64,000 nt of DNA from assembly GCA_963823565.1 (NCBI GenBank), contig CAWGLR010000003.1, positions 248,001 to 312,000 of the forward strand. The letters run 5' to 3'. This stretch comes from RHKX01 sp963823565 (GTDB lineage: Bacteria > Actinomycetota > Thermoleophilia > Solirubrobacterales > 70-9). Within the stretch, counting starts at the first letter, position 1. Every line of letters begins with the position of its first letter. Below, one piece after another: positions 25,750-35,283 of the stretch. The notes below the pieces were generated by a model. That model had not been told where the DNA came from and searched no databases. It saw nothing but the letters and a program-made list of their open reading frames with translations. A program made the position numbers and the translations under genes.

Positions 25750-26675
25750 CCGACCGGCGTCGGCGGCTTCGCGCGGGCGGCGTTCTCGGCGATCAGGTCG
25801 GTGATCCGGGGCCAGAGCTCGACCGGCAGGTCGTGGCCCATCCCCTCGATCAGCTCGAGCCGGGCCGCCGGGATCGCCTCGGCGGTGGCGACGCCGCCGG
25901 CACTCGGGAGCAGCTTGTCGGCGGTGCCGTGGATGACGAGCGTCGGCGCCGTGATCGACGCCAGCTCGCGCGTGCGGTCGCCGGAGGCGACGATCGCCGC
26001 GAGCTGGCGCGCGGTCCCGCCGGGGCAGAAGCAGCGGTCGTATGCGAGGAGCGTGCGCTCGCGCAGCCGCTGGGCGTCGGTCTCGAACGCCGGCGAGCCG
26101 ATCTTCTCGAAGGTCTTGGCGACGTGCTCGGCGTAGGCCTCGCGCTCCTTAGGGGGACGCGAGAGCAGGGCGCCGAGGACGCTCATCCGCGGCATCGTCG
26201 CCACCCGTCTGCCGCCCGGGCTGGACATGACCGAGCAGAGGGAGAGAACGCGCTCGCGATGGCGGAACGCGAGCGTCTGGGCGATCATCCCGCCCATCGA
26301 GGCGCCGGTGACGTGGGCATGCTCGACGCCGAGGTGGTCGAGCAGCCCGGCGGCGTCGGCGGCCATGTCCTCGAGGGCGTAGGGGTTCCCGGCGGGAAGC
26401 CCCAGCGCGCCGGCGATCACGTTCGGGCGCCGACTGCCGCGGTGCTTGCTCGAGAGGCCGGCGTCGCGGTTGTCGAAGCGGACGACGTGGAAGCCGCGCT
26501 CGACGATCAGCTCGCAGAACTCCTCGTGCCAGCCGAGCATCTGCATGCCGAGCCCCATGACGAGCAGGACGGTCGGGTCGGAGCGGTCGCCGAACTCGTC
26601 GTAGGCGATCCGGACGCCGCCGGGCAGCTCGGCGATCTCGACGTTCTCGAGCCGGCGGTCGACGACCTCAGCCAT
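25746..26675 (-). CDS. alpha/beta hydrolase
   Basis: 309 aa. The nucleophile elbow is GASMGGM near residue 125, with the oxyanion region LLVMGLGMQMLGWHEEF near 38. LVIHGTADKLLP (acid) near 232 and MGHDLPVELWP (His) near 280 complete the triad. It resembles aclacinomycin methylesterase/haloperoxidase-like hydrolases; the substrate is not evident. Its start overlaps the SRPBCC gene end by 8 bp, so the two are co-translated. Confidence 0.9.
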   Translation of the reverse strand: MAEVVDRRLENVEIAELPGGVRIAYDEFGDRSDPTVLLVMGLGMQMLGWHEEFCELIVERGFHVVRFDNRDAGLSSKHRGSRRPNVIAGALGLPAGNPYALEDMAADAAGLLDHLGVEHAHVTGASMGGMIAQTLAFRHRERVLSLCSVMSSPGGRRVATMPRMSVLGALLSRPPKEREAYAEHVAKTFEKIGSPAFETDAQRLRERTLLAYDRCFCPGGTARQLAAIVASGDRTRELASITAPTLVIHGTADKLLPSAGGVATAEAIPAARLELIEGMGHDLPVELWPRITDLIAENAARAKPPTPVG

Positions 26676-27117
26676 CCTCGAGCAGCTCCTTGAGCCGGGC
26701 GAGCGACTTCTTCGCCTCGCGGTTCCCGGAGGCGGCGTTGAAGGCGCGGCCCGCGAGCTTGCCGACCTTGCCGCCCGGCATGTCGAACTCGTTCTCGTAG
26801 TCGAAGACCGTGCCGCCGTCCTCCTCGCGCAGCGCGTAGGAGATCCGCGCCTTCGCGCCGGCGGCGGCCTCTCCCTCCCAGCGCGCCAGCCGCGGCGCGT
26901 CCATCTCGGCGATCAGCCAGCGCACCTTCAGCGGGACCCCCTTCAGCTTCATCCGCTGGCCGAAGCGCGAGCCCCGCTCGAGCTCGCCGTCGGGAACGTC
27001 GAAGACCTCGTCGTGGATCGTCACCCACTCGCCGAGCCGGTCGGGGTCCATGACGAGGTCCCAGACCCGCTCGATCGGCGCGTCGATCGCGATCGACTGC
27101 GCGACGACGTCACCCAC
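26668..27117 (-). CDS. SRPBCC-family lipid/ligand-binding protein
   Basis: 149 aa with the START-like helix-grip fold: QSIAIDAPIERVWDLVMDPDRLGEW near residues 7-31 and a long C-terminal helix from residue ~118. Members bind hydrophobic ligands or catalyse cyclisation; no catalytic residues are obvious. It overlaps genes on both sides (8 bp each) in a chain SDR - SRPBCC - hydrolase. Confidence 0.85.
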   Translation of the reverse strand: MGDVVAQSIAIDAPIERVWDLVMDPDRLGEWVTIHDEVFDVPDGELERGSRFGQRMKLKGVPLKVRWLIAEMDAPRLARWEGEAAAGAKARISYALREEDGGTVFDYENEFDMPGGKVGKLAGRAFNAASGNREAKKSLARLKELLEDG

Positions 27118-28066
27118 GGCTCCGCTCCTCCTCGCCGAGGGCGCGCTGGATCGCGACGTTGAGGGGTTCAGGGCTGATCGGGAACAGCTCCGCCCCCGAC
27201 GGGTCCTTGACGTCGGTGTCGCCGCGCAGCCCGAGGGCGAGCTCGGCGGCCACCGCGGGGTTGCCGGTGGTCACGCTGGCGGCGCCGGCCGCTACCACCT
27301 CGGGCTTGAAGATCCGGCCGGGGACGCTGACCCGCCACGGCGCGCGGTGCCCGCTCTCGACCGCGAAGCGCTCGATGACGTCGAGGTGCGGCATCGCGTC
27401 GGGGCCGCCGATCTGGATCTCGCGACCGGCCGACTCGGGCACGCGGGGCGCCATCCGCAGGTAGGCGATGACGTCGCGGATCCCGATCGGCTGGGTGCGG
27501 GCGGTCAGCCAGTCGGTCTGGGGCAGCGCCGGCAGCCGCCCGCCGATCGAGCGCAGCAGCTCGTAGGACTCGCTGTGGGGGCCGATGATCATCGCCGCCC
27601 GGAAGTAGGTCAGCGGCGGGCCGAGCTCGCGCAGCACCTCGGCGGTGTGGTGGCGACTGTCGAGGTGGGGGGAGCCGCCCTGATCGGCCCCGAGCCCGCC
27701 GAGGTAGACGATGCGACCGACCCCGGCGTCCGTTGCCGCCTTGGCGAAGACCGTCGCGGCCGTTTGCTCGCGCTCGGCGTAGGCGCGGTCGGGCCCCATC
27801 ATGTGGACGAGGAAGTAGGCGAGCTCGACGCCGTCCATCGCCGCTGCGAGGTCGGGATCGCGGAGCAGGTCGGCCTCGAAGAGCTCGACGTCGCGGCCGA
27901 GGATCTCGCGCCCGCGCTCGAGGTCGCGGACGAGCGCGCGGACCTTCGCGCCGTCGGCGAGCAGGGCCGCCGCGAGGCGGCGGCCGATCACCCCGGTTGC
28001 GCCGGCGATCAGGTACGTCGGGCGATCGCCGCCCGGCGCGTCTCCGTTGGAGGCGGCCGCCGTCAC
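27110..28066 (-). CDS. NAD(P)-binding atypical SDR (NmrA/YbjT-like)
   Basis: 318 aa. The Rossmann motif is IAGATGVIGRRLAAALL near residues 18-34. The YVLVH-like segment AYFLVHMM and YFRAAMIIG follow, as in atypical short-chain reductases that modify or sense quinones or NAD(P). GTG 28066 overlaps the upstream gene by 4 bp (GTGA). The C-terminal half (residues ~200-318) is unassigned. Confidence 0.85.
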   Translation of the reverse strand: MTAAASNGDAPGGDRPTYLIAGATGVIGRRLAAALLADGAKVRALVRDLERGREILGRDVELFEADLLRDPDLAAAMDGVELAYFLVHMMGPDRAYAEREQTAATVFAKAATDAGVGRIVYLGGLGADQGGSPHLDSRHHTAEVLRELGPPLTYFRAAMIIGPHSESYELLRSIGGRLPALPQTDWLTARTQPIGIRDVIAYLRMAPRVPESAGREIQIGGPDAMPHLDVIERFAVESGHRAPWRVSVPGRIFKPEVVAAGAASVTTGNPAVAAELALGLRGDTDVKDPSGAELFPISPEPLNVAIQRALGEEERSRG

Positions 28067-28806
28067 CGCGCCGCCTCCAGCTCCTCGGGGCGCTCGCTCG
28101 GCATCGACGTCGTGTCGACGCCGGGGAAGTCGAGCCGCGGCAGGTGGCGGAGGTACCCGTTGCAGACGACGACGTGGATCCGCAGCTGGGTCTGCGCGTA
28201 GAACCAGGCGCCGAAGCGGGCGAACCGGCCGCTGCCGCGGAGGCCCGGGTAGAAGTTCGCCACCTCGACCGCCGCGAGCAGCCGCACCTGGCCGCGGCGG
28301 GCGTCGGCCTCGTCGTCGACCCCGTCGCGGTCGCAGCGCTCGACTGAGACCCGGAGGTGGCCCTGGCCCCTGCCGGCGCCGGCGACGAGGATCCCGCTCG
28401 CGATCGGCCAGGTGACCTGGCCGCGGCCCTCCTCGGTTTCGTAGACGGGGGCGCCGAAGCGCAGCAGCGGGATCTTCCCGAGCGCAGTCACCGTGCGCGA
28501 GTCCCAGGCGTAGTGGACGCGGATGATCCCGAGGGAGATCCGGCGCAGGAACCCCCAATAGCCGCGCGCGAGGAGCTCGAGGCTGTCGGGGGTCCAGATC
28601 CGGTCGAGCAGGTCGCGGGCGACGAGGATCTCCGCCTTCTGCACCGAGCTCGCGGGGCCCGTCGAGGTGACCTTCACGGCCTTGCCCGGGTCGAGGATGT
28701 TGACCTCCGCCCGCTCTCGCCGGCGGCGGGCGGCGCCGGCGCGGCGCGCGACGAGGCCGGCGGCGATCCCGGCGCCGGCGAGGGCGATGGCCCCGCGCCG
28801 CCTCAC
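28063..28806 (-). CDS. hypothetical protein with N-terminal membrane segment
   Basis: 247 aa from GTG 28806, overlapping the DsbA-like gene by 4 bp. A hydrophobic helix near residues 6-20 is followed by Arg-rich sequence, so the N-terminus is probably cytoplasmic or a membrane anchor. The body contains GQVTWPIASGILV, VEVANFYPGLRG and HVVVCNGYLRHLPRLDF. I do not recognise the family. It is sandwiched between a DsbA-like protein and an SDR in one transcript. Confidence 0.65.
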   Translation of the reverse strand: MRRRGAIALAGAGIAAGLVARRAGAARRRRERAEVNILDPGKAVKVTSTGPASSVQKAEILVARDLLDRIWTPDSLELLARGYWGFLRRISLGIIRVHYAWDSRTVTALGKIPLLRFGAPVYETEEGRGQVTWPIASGILVAGAGRGQGHLRVSVERCDRDGVDDEADARRGQVRLLAAVEVANFYPGLRGSGRFARFGAWFYAQTQLRIHVVVCNGYLRHLPRLDFPGVDTTSMPSERPEELEAAR

Positions 28807-29657
28807 GCCTCCAGCTCCCAGAACCCGTCGGCGCCGACGTAGGTCTGCGTCGCGACCCGGCCGAGCTCCTCGCGGGCGGCGTCGAAGGGGACGTCGCAGA
28901 CGACCGCGACCTCCTGGGTCGAGAGCGGGATGCCCTTCCAGGCCAGCACCTCGGCCGCCGACGACGGCGCCACGCGGCGATCGAGCCCGGGGACGAGGTT
29001 GGCGAGGATCGCGTCGTAGACCGCGAAGGGCTGAAAGCCGGGGACGGCGATGCGGACGCCGTCGGAGAGGCGGGTGATCTCGTAGCTGGGGCAGGTGTAG
29101 CGACGGCCGCCCGACCAGTTCGCGAGCTTGTGGTCGAGCACCCGGGCGGCCGGGCTCGGCTCGCGGGCGTCGCGCATGTCGCGCTCGAGCTCGCGCTCGA
29201 CCTCGGGGTCGGCGAGCCACCCCTCGAGCTCGTCGCCGACTCCGGCCGCGGCCGCGGCGCCGGCGATCGTCGCCGGGTCGTCGAGCTGCTGGCCGGCGAA
29301 GCAGCGGATCCGCAGGTCCCGCAGCAGCCTCCGCATCTGCACGTGATCGCCGTGCAGGCGGGCCGCCACGACGGCCTTGCACGCGTCGCCGCTGCCCGCG
29401 ACGTAGGGGCGCTCGCGGGTGTCGATCGGCATCCGGTGCTCGTGGGCGATCCGCCCGTAGGCGCTCGCGAGCCACTCCGGCGTCAGCCCCTTCTCCTCTT
29501 GCTCGGCGGCGGAGCGCGCGAGCACGACCATCCGCGGCTCCCACTCGACCCGGCCCTCGTAGAGCCAGTCGATCCGGTGGCGGAACGGCTCGGCGCTCCA
29601 GGCCCAGGGGCAGGCCGGATCGGTGAACTCGGCGATGTGGACGCAGGTCTCGGACAT
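28803..29657 (-). CDS. DsbA-family thioredoxin-like protein
   Basis: 284 aa with a DsbA/FrnE-like thioredoxin fold interrupted by a helical domain (residues ~60-170). The active-site position reads CPWAW: only the first Cys (C16) is kept, so it cannot form the usual CxxC disulfide. Such proteins may act as mycothiol- or glutathione-linked transferases. The cis-Pro loop region is GVRIAVPGFQPF. No signal peptide, hence cytosolic. A CAAAAT element at 29666-29671 ends 8 nt before the ATG and may give a leaderless mRNA. First gene of the run down to 25746. Confidence 0.8.
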   Translation of the reverse strand: MSETCVHIAEFTDPACPWAWSAEPFRHRIDWLYEGRVEWEPRMVVLARSAAEQEEKGLTPEWLASAYGRIAHEHRMPIDTRERPYVAGSGDACKAVVAARLHGDHVQMRRLLRDLRIRCFAGQQLDDPATIAGAAAAAGVGDELEGWLADPEVERELERDMRDAREPSPAARVLDHKLANWSGGRRYTCPSYEITRLSDGVRIAVPGFQPFAVYDAILANLVPGLDRRVAPSSAAEVLAWKGIPLSTQEVAVVCDVPFDAAREELGRVATQTYVGADGFWELEA

Positions 29658-29706
29658 GGCGGCGGATTTTGACGAATGCCCCAGGCCCGCCCCCGAAAAC
29701 GAAAAC

Positions 29707-29724
29707 GGCCGCCCGGAGGCGGCC
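29707..29724 (-). terminator. intrinsic terminator of the NlpC/P60 gene
   Basis: On the minus strand GGCCGCC-TCCG-GGCGGCC is followed at once by GTTTTCGTTTTC. It lies 25 bp past the stop codon at 29750. This is the clearest Rho-independent terminator in the window. Confidence 0.85.
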
Positions 29725-29749
29725 GCATCGTCAGGTCGGTTCCCGGGGC

Positions 29750-30283
29750 TCAGTAGCCGGCGGGGTGGCGGACCTTGTAGCTCTCGGACGTCGAGCGCAT
29801 CGACTCGCTCCAGCCGGGACCGTCGCCCGGGGTCATGGAGGTGTCGAAGCGCAAGCCGGCGACGACCATGTAGGCGTGGCTCGGGGCGCCGTAGACGCTG
29901 ATCCAGCTGCCCTTGCCGCGATCGCCCCACTTGGCGAGGCTGCCCGAGTCGAGCGGGGTCTTCAGGAAGCGACCGCCGTGGAGGGCGTAGGAGACGGCGC
30001 CGGAGCAGTCGTAGCCCTTGTCCTTGAATTCGCCGTGTCCGCCGCCGTAGACGTAGGGCTTGTTGCGGATCTTGTTCGCGGCCTTGATGACCTTGACGAT
30101 CTTCGCGGGGGCGTCCTCGGGCGGGATCGCCTTGCCGTTGACGAGCTTCGCCTTGCTGCCGGGAACCGTCGGGGAGGTGCTGGTGCCGAGGCCGCCGCTG
30201 CTAGCGGAGGCGGTGGCCGGTACCAGCGCGGTACAGAGGACCGCAGCGACCCCGGCCGCCTTAGTCGTCTTGAGAATGCGCAC
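29750..30283 (-). CDS. secreted NlpC/P60-like peptidoglycan hydrolase
   Basis: 177 aa with a Sec signal peptide cleaved near ATASA (residues ~24-28). The NlpC/P60-type core has YVYGGGHGEFKDKGYDCSGAVSYALHGG, with nucleophile C93, and SHAYMVVAGL with the catalytic His near 137. It would cut stem peptides during wall growth. The ribosome-binding site AAGGAG sits in a helix of the upstream c-di-AMP riboswitch, so expression is probably set by c-di-AMP, which fits control of wall turnover. Confidence 0.88.
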   Translation of the reverse strand: MRILKTTKAAGVAAVLCTALVPATASASSGGLGTSTSPTVPGSKAKLVNGKAIPPEDAPAKIVKVIKAANKIRNKPYVYGGGHGEFKDKGYDCSGAVSYALHGGRFLKTPLDSGSLAKWGDRGKGSWISVYGAPSHAYMVVAGLRFDTSMTPGDGPGWSESMRSTSESYKVRHPAGY

Positions 30284-30290
30284 GATTGGT

Positions 30291-30415
30291 GACTCCTTCG
30301 TCGGCCTACGGGGTTAGCTGACGGGCTAGCGCTAAAGGAGTCGCGCTTCCACCTCAGTCGGTGGATTCGCCCCAACATGTGGTTCCCCCGTTCCCGTCCC
30401 CTGTCGGGGCGAGAC
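30291..30415 (-). promoter_or_regulatory. c-di-AMP riboswitch (ydaO/yuaA type)
   Basis: The hallmark GTCAGCTAACCCCGTAGGC is at 30304-30322 (minus strand), and GGGAACGGGGGAACCA with the following GTTGGGGCGAAT lies at 30365-30395. A stem pairs GACTCCTT (30335-30342) with AAGGAGTC (30291-30298), burying the AAGGAG ribosome-binding site of the downstream hydrolase, so control is likely translational. Ends are approximate. Confidence 0.88.
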
Positions 30416-30513
30416 TCGGCATTACCAGTTGCAGGGTTCGCGCAGAGTACACGAATCCCTACCTGGATGAGGTCTTGCTCACAAATCCCTAATGGATGGC
30501 TCTGGAGAGCCGT

Positions 30514-31158
30514 CTACAGGGCGGCGACGGCCTCCTCGATGCCGGTGCGGCCCGAAATCAGCTCGAAGGTCTTGCCCTCCGCGGCGGGCTGGCGGAGGAC
30601 CTCGGCGAGCACGGCGGCGACGTCGGCGCGGGGGATCGCGCCCCGCTCTCCCGACTCGGCGGCGAACACCCGGCCCGTCGCCGGCTCGTCGGTCAGGTGC
30701 CCCGGCCGGACGATCGTGTAGGCGAGGCCGCTGGCCGCCACGGCCTCGTCGGCTCGGCCCTTGGCGCGGAGGTAGACGTCGAAGGTCTCATCGCCCTCGT
30801 GGGATGCGTCGGCGCCCATCGAGCTGACGATCACGTAGCGGCCGACCCCGTTGCGCTTCGCCGCCTCGATCAGCTTGACCGCGCCGCCGTAGTCCATCGT
30901 CTCCTTGCGCTCGGGCCCGCTGCCCGGCCCCGCTCCCGCCGCGAAGACGATCGCGTCCGCCTCGCCGACGGCGCGGGCGACCCGCTCCTCGTCGTCGGCC
31001 TCGAGGTCGCAGAGGACCGGCCGCCCGCCGGCGTCGGCGACGTCCCGCTCGTGGTCGGGGTTGCGGATCAGCGAGCGGACCGTGTCGCCGCGCTCGGCGA
31101 GCAGGCGCGTCAGCTCGAGCGCGATCTTCCCGTGTCCTCCCGCGATTGCGACCTCCAT
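30514..31158 (-). CDS. NAD(P)-binding SDR-like protein
   Basis: 214 aa. The nucleotide-binding motif is AIAGGHGKIALELTRLLAERG near residues 4-24, then VIVSSMGADASHEGDE, YLRAKGRADEAV and YTIVRPGHLTDEP, typical of NmrA/BVR-B-like atypical SDRs acting as quinone or flavin reductases or sensors. Its stop is about 100 bp upstream of the riboswitch, so it is a separate transcript. No partner is evident. Confidence 0.86.
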   Translation of the reverse strand: MEVAIAGGHGKIALELTRLLAERGDTVRSLIRNPDHERDVADAGGRPVLCDLEADDEERVARAVGEADAIVFAAGAGPGSGPERKETMDYGGAVKLIEAAKRNGVGRYVIVSSMGADASHEGDETFDVYLRAKGRADEAVAASGLAYTIVRPGHLTDEPATGRVFAAESGERGAIPRADVAAVLAEVLRQPAAEGKTFELISGRTGIEEAVAAL

Positions 31159-31256
31159 GCCCGACTGCCTACCCGCAGCGCCCCGGTCCTATTCGGCGGG
31201 ATCGCGCGCGGCCGCGTATAGGATTGCGGCAACTTCGAACGGGGAAGCGAATTCAG

Positions 31257-31583
31257 GTGGCCGCCGGGAACGAGATCTGCGCGGACGCGAACGCCGAGGC
31301 CCAGGCGGCGGCGCAGGACACCTTCGCGAACGGGGAGCCCTCTCCGGATGAGCTCGAGCAGTTCGTTCAGGACACGGTCATCCCCTCGGTCGGGGGGCAG
31401 ATCTCCGACCTCGAGGCGCTCGGCGCGCCGGAGGGCGACGAGGACCAGGTGAACGCGATCATCGACGCGGTCCAGCAGGGCCTCGACGAGGTCGAGGCCG
31501 ACCCCCAGGCGATCCTCCAGGGGCCCTTCGACGAGGCCAACCGGCTCGCGGTGGACTACGGGCTTACCGACTGCGCGAGCTGA
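31257..31583 (+). CDS. short hypothetical protein, apparently lacking its signal peptide
   Basis: 108 aa from GTG 31257, with GGGGAAG 9 nt upstream and a TATAGGAT-type -10 near 31217-31224. Acidic and helical (GNEICADANAEAQAA, PSPDELEQFVQDTVIPSVGGQISDL in part, DEDQVNAIIDAVQQGL, LTDCAS). It resembles exported Thermoleophilia proteins that normally start with a lipoprotein signal followed by a similar Cys-containing helix. Here there is no signal peptide and the frame begins at the mature part, so it may be truncated. The two Cys would pair only in an exported form. Confidence 0.6.
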   Translation: MAAGNEICADANAEAQAAAQDTFANGEPSPDELEQFVQDTVIPSVGGQISDLEALGAPEGDEDQVNAIIDAVQQGLDEVEADPQAILQGPFDEANRLAVDYGLTDCAS

Positions 31584-31632
31584 CCTCGCGTAGCCAGGCG
31601 GGCGGATCGGCCCCGGTAGCGTTCCGGGGCCG

Positions 31633-32592
31633 ATGTCCGCCACCGCGATCACCAGCAGGCTGCGGGGTCTGACCCTCTCCCGCCAGGCGTACTTCGCGAT
31701 CGCCGCCATCGCCCTCGGCTCGCTGACGATGATCGTCTTCACCGGCGCGGCCGTGAGGCTGACCGGCTCCGGCCTCGGCTGCCCGGACTGGCCCCGGTGC
31801 TACGGCCGCGCGGTCCCGCCCGCCGACATCAACGCAGTCATCGAGTACGCGAACCGGATCTTCACCGGCATCGTCGGGATCGCCGTGATCGCCGCCAGCG
31901 TCCTCGCCTTCCGCCGCCGCCCCTATCGCTGGCACCTCGCGCTGTTCGGCGCCCTGCTGCCGCTCGGCGTGATCTGCCAGGCGATCCTCGGCGCGCTCGT
32001 CGTCGAGTTCCACCTCGCGCCCGGGCTCGTGATGGGCCATTTCATCCTCTCGATGCTCCTGCTCGACGCCGCCTTCGCGCTCGCCTGGTGCGCGCGCTAC
32101 GAGCCCGGCGAGCGGCGGGCGTCGGGCGACCGCCTCGGGGTCTGGGCCGTTCGCGGGCTGATCCCGCTCGGGCAGCTGACGATCCTGCTCGGAACGATCA
32201 GCACCGCCTCCGGCCCGCACCCGGGCGACCACGAGGGCGAGCTGGTCAAGCGCTTCGACTTCCGCGGCGGCGAGACCCTGCAATGGGCGGTCGAGCGCCA
32301 CGCGGTGCTCGCCGGCATCTTCGGCGTCGCCGCCGTCGCGACCCTGCTCCTGCTCCGCCGCCGCGGCGGCGATGACCGGGCTGCGCGGCCGCTCGCCGTC
32401 GTCATCGGGCTGCTCGGCCTTCAGGGCGCGATCGGCTGGGTCCAGTGGACCCTCGAGCTCCCGGCCGAGCTCGTCTGGGTCCACATCGTCCTCGCCACCA
32501 TCACCTGGCTGGCGATGCTCTGGACCGTGGCGAGCGCCGGCCGGCTCGAGCCGCGGGAGCGGACGAGCCCGGCGCGGGTGGCTGAGGCCTAG
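31633..32592 (+). CDS. ctaA: heme A synthase (CtaA/COX15)
   Basis: Oxidises heme O to heme A for cytochrome c oxidases (319 aa, eight TM helices). Each half has the two-His pattern; VRLTGSGLGCPDWPRCYG near residues 38-55 carries the family's conserved block and the Cys pair, EYANRIFTGIVG near 76 and ERHAVLAGIF near 222 carry heme-binding His or Glu, and HIVLATITWLAML holds the last His. TAGCGT at 31617-31622 may be its -10. Implies an aa3/ba3-type oxidase elsewhere. Confidence 0.94.
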   Translation: MSATAITSRLRGLTLSRQAYFAIAAIALGSLTMIVFTGAAVRLTGSGLGCPDWPRCYGRAVPPADINAVIEYANRIFTGIVGIAVIAASVLAFRRRPYRWHLALFGALLPLGVICQAILGALVVEFHLAPGLVMGHFILSMLLLDAAFALAWCARYEPGERRASGDRLGVWAVRGLIPLGQLTILLGTISTASGPHPGDHEGELVKRFDFRGGETLQWAVERHAVLAGIFGVAAVATLLLLRRRGGDDRAARPLAVVIGLLGLQGAIGWVQWTLELPAELVWVHIVLATITWLAMLWTVASAGRLEPRERTSPARVAEA

Positions 32593-32750
32593 GCCCGCAT
32601 TCTCCGGGCGCCACCGGCTGGGGTGTGGGCTGGGGAAATGGATGGGGAGGGACTTGGGCTCCTGGCGCTGGGTCGATGGCGGATAGAGGACCTATCTGGT
32701 CCCTGAATCACCAGCGGGGCCGCCGGGCGGGAGGGCCGGCCTCGCTTCGC
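32593..32750. other. intergenic, no gene seen
   Basis: 158 bp between the converging ctaA and csoR genes. It contains only a weak GGACC-TATCT-GGTCC hairpin near 32688-32702. Confidence 0.4.
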
Positions 32751-33056
32751 TCAGCCGTGGTGGAGGAGGCGCTTCACCGCGCCCATCAGCTCGGCGGTGC
32801 GCTCGTCGGCCCCGGCGGCGTCGCCGCCGACGACGCAGTGGCTGGCGTGGTCCTCCAGGAGGTTGAGCGCGACCTTGTCGAGCGCGGCCTGGATCGCCGT
32901 GATCTGGGTGACGACGTCGATGCAGTAGCGGTCCTCCTCGACCATCCGCTCGACGCCGCGGACCTGTCCCTCGATGCGGCGCAGGCGCTTGCCGACGGCG
33001 TCCTTGTTGGCGCTGTAGCCGCGCTCGGGGGTCTCGCTGCTGGGTTCGGTGGCCAT
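32751..33056 (-). CDS. csoR: CsoR-family copper-sensing repressor
   Basis: 101 aa from ATG 33056 (33065 gives three more residues). All-helical DUF156 fold. The Cu(I) ligands of true CsoR are present: C45 in RYCIDV and H70-x3-C74 in DHASHC. The DNA-contacting RLRRIEGQVRG is at 24-34. The shorter start is preferred because a TAACAT -10 ends 7 nt before it, implying a leaderless mRNA. A CsoR-type palindrome overlaps that promoter, so the gene is probably autoregulated. No copper pump is adjacent. Confidence 0.9.
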   Translation of the reverse strand: MATEPSSETPERGYSANKDAVGKRLRRIEGQVRGVERMVEEDRYCIDVVTQITAIQAALDKVALNLLEDHASHCVVGGDAAGADERTAELMGAVKRLLHHG

Positions 33057-33063
33057 GCCGGCC

Positions 33064-33082
33064 ATGTTACCCCACGGGGGTA
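33064..33082 (-). promoter_or_regulatory. CsoR operator over the csoR promoter
   Basis: TACCCC-ACG-GGGGTA at 33068-33082 matches the G-tract/C-tract palindromes bound by CsoR. TAACAT (33064-33069) is the overlapping -10. Bound CsoR would block RNA polymerase. Confidence 0.7.
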
Positions 33083-33191
33083 CCGATCAGAGCATCCCGT
33101 CGCCGACTGGCGTTTCGGTTGCGGATAGTGCAACCCATCGGCCACTCGACGGGGCCGCCCGACTCGTCGTCGGGGTCCGGTGGCCCGGGCG

Positions 33192-33707
33192 CTACCGCGG
33201 GATCGGCGGCGGCGCCGGCGCCCCGGCGGTCTCGTCGTCGGCGTAGCCGAAGCGCTGGCCGATCAGGAGGATGCCGACGGCCGCGCCCATCACCGCAGCG
33301 CCGATCAGCAGGCTGAGGACGAAGGTCCCGAACGAGAGGCGATCGTCGGCCGCGGCCGCGGCGTACGCCCAGATCCCGATCGGGATGTAGAGCAGGACCG
33401 CGGTGAAGAAGCCGGGGTTGGGCGCGCGCTCGCGGACCGTCGGCAGGACGTGGAAGCCGATCGCGTTGATCAGGCAGAGGGCGGCGAGGGCGAGCGAGAA
33501 GCCCGCGGCTCGCCAGCCGACCATCGCGGCGGCGATCCCGAAGGCGAGGAGCGCGGCGTTGGTCGCCCAGAAGTCGGCCCAGGTCGGCTTGACCCCGAAG
33601 AGCCGGCCGAACTGCTCCGACGCCCATCCCTGCCAGCCGAGCGCGTGCTCCTCGACGACGTGGAGCGCGGTGGCGGCGAACAGGACCCAGAGAACCCACT
33701 GGTGCAT
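33192..33707 (-). CDS. HXXEE-domain membrane protein
   Basis: 171 aa, about five TM helices. The HVVEEHALGW motif near residues 16-25 is the family's His-x-x-Glu-Glu signature, with a second conserved NAIGFHVLP-type motif near 100. Members are integral membrane proteins of unknown function; the His/Glu set could bind a metal or protons. TAGGAT ends 6 nt before the ATG, indicating a leaderless mRNA. Confidence 0.82.
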   Translation of the reverse strand: MHQWVLWVLFAATALHVVEEHALGWQGWASEQFGRLFGVKPTWADFWATNAALLAFGIAAAMVGWRAAGFSLALAALCLINAIGFHVLPTVRERAPNPGFFTAVLLYIPIGIWAYAAAAADDRLSFGTFVLSLLIGAAVMGAAVGILLIGQRFGYADDETAGAPAPPPIPR

Positions 33708-33713
33708 GGCGCA

Positions 33714-33719
33714 ATCCTA
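33714..33719 (-). promoter_or_regulatory. -10 element of the HXXEE gene, leaderless
   Basis: TAGGAT on the minus strand ends 6 nt before ATG 33707; no ribosome-binding site is present. Confidence 0.4.
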
Positions 33720-33728
33720 GGAGGCGTC

Positions 33729-35231
<1,503 letters not shown>

Positions 35232-35283
35232 GCGCTCCCGAGCCTATGGCGCGTGGCGGCCGCGGGGCGTGAGCTTCGTCCCC

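Noticed and set aside
28803..29657. Functional CxxC thiol oxidoreductase
   Set aside because: The active site reads CPWAW, lacking the second Cys, so classical disulfide exchange is not supported.
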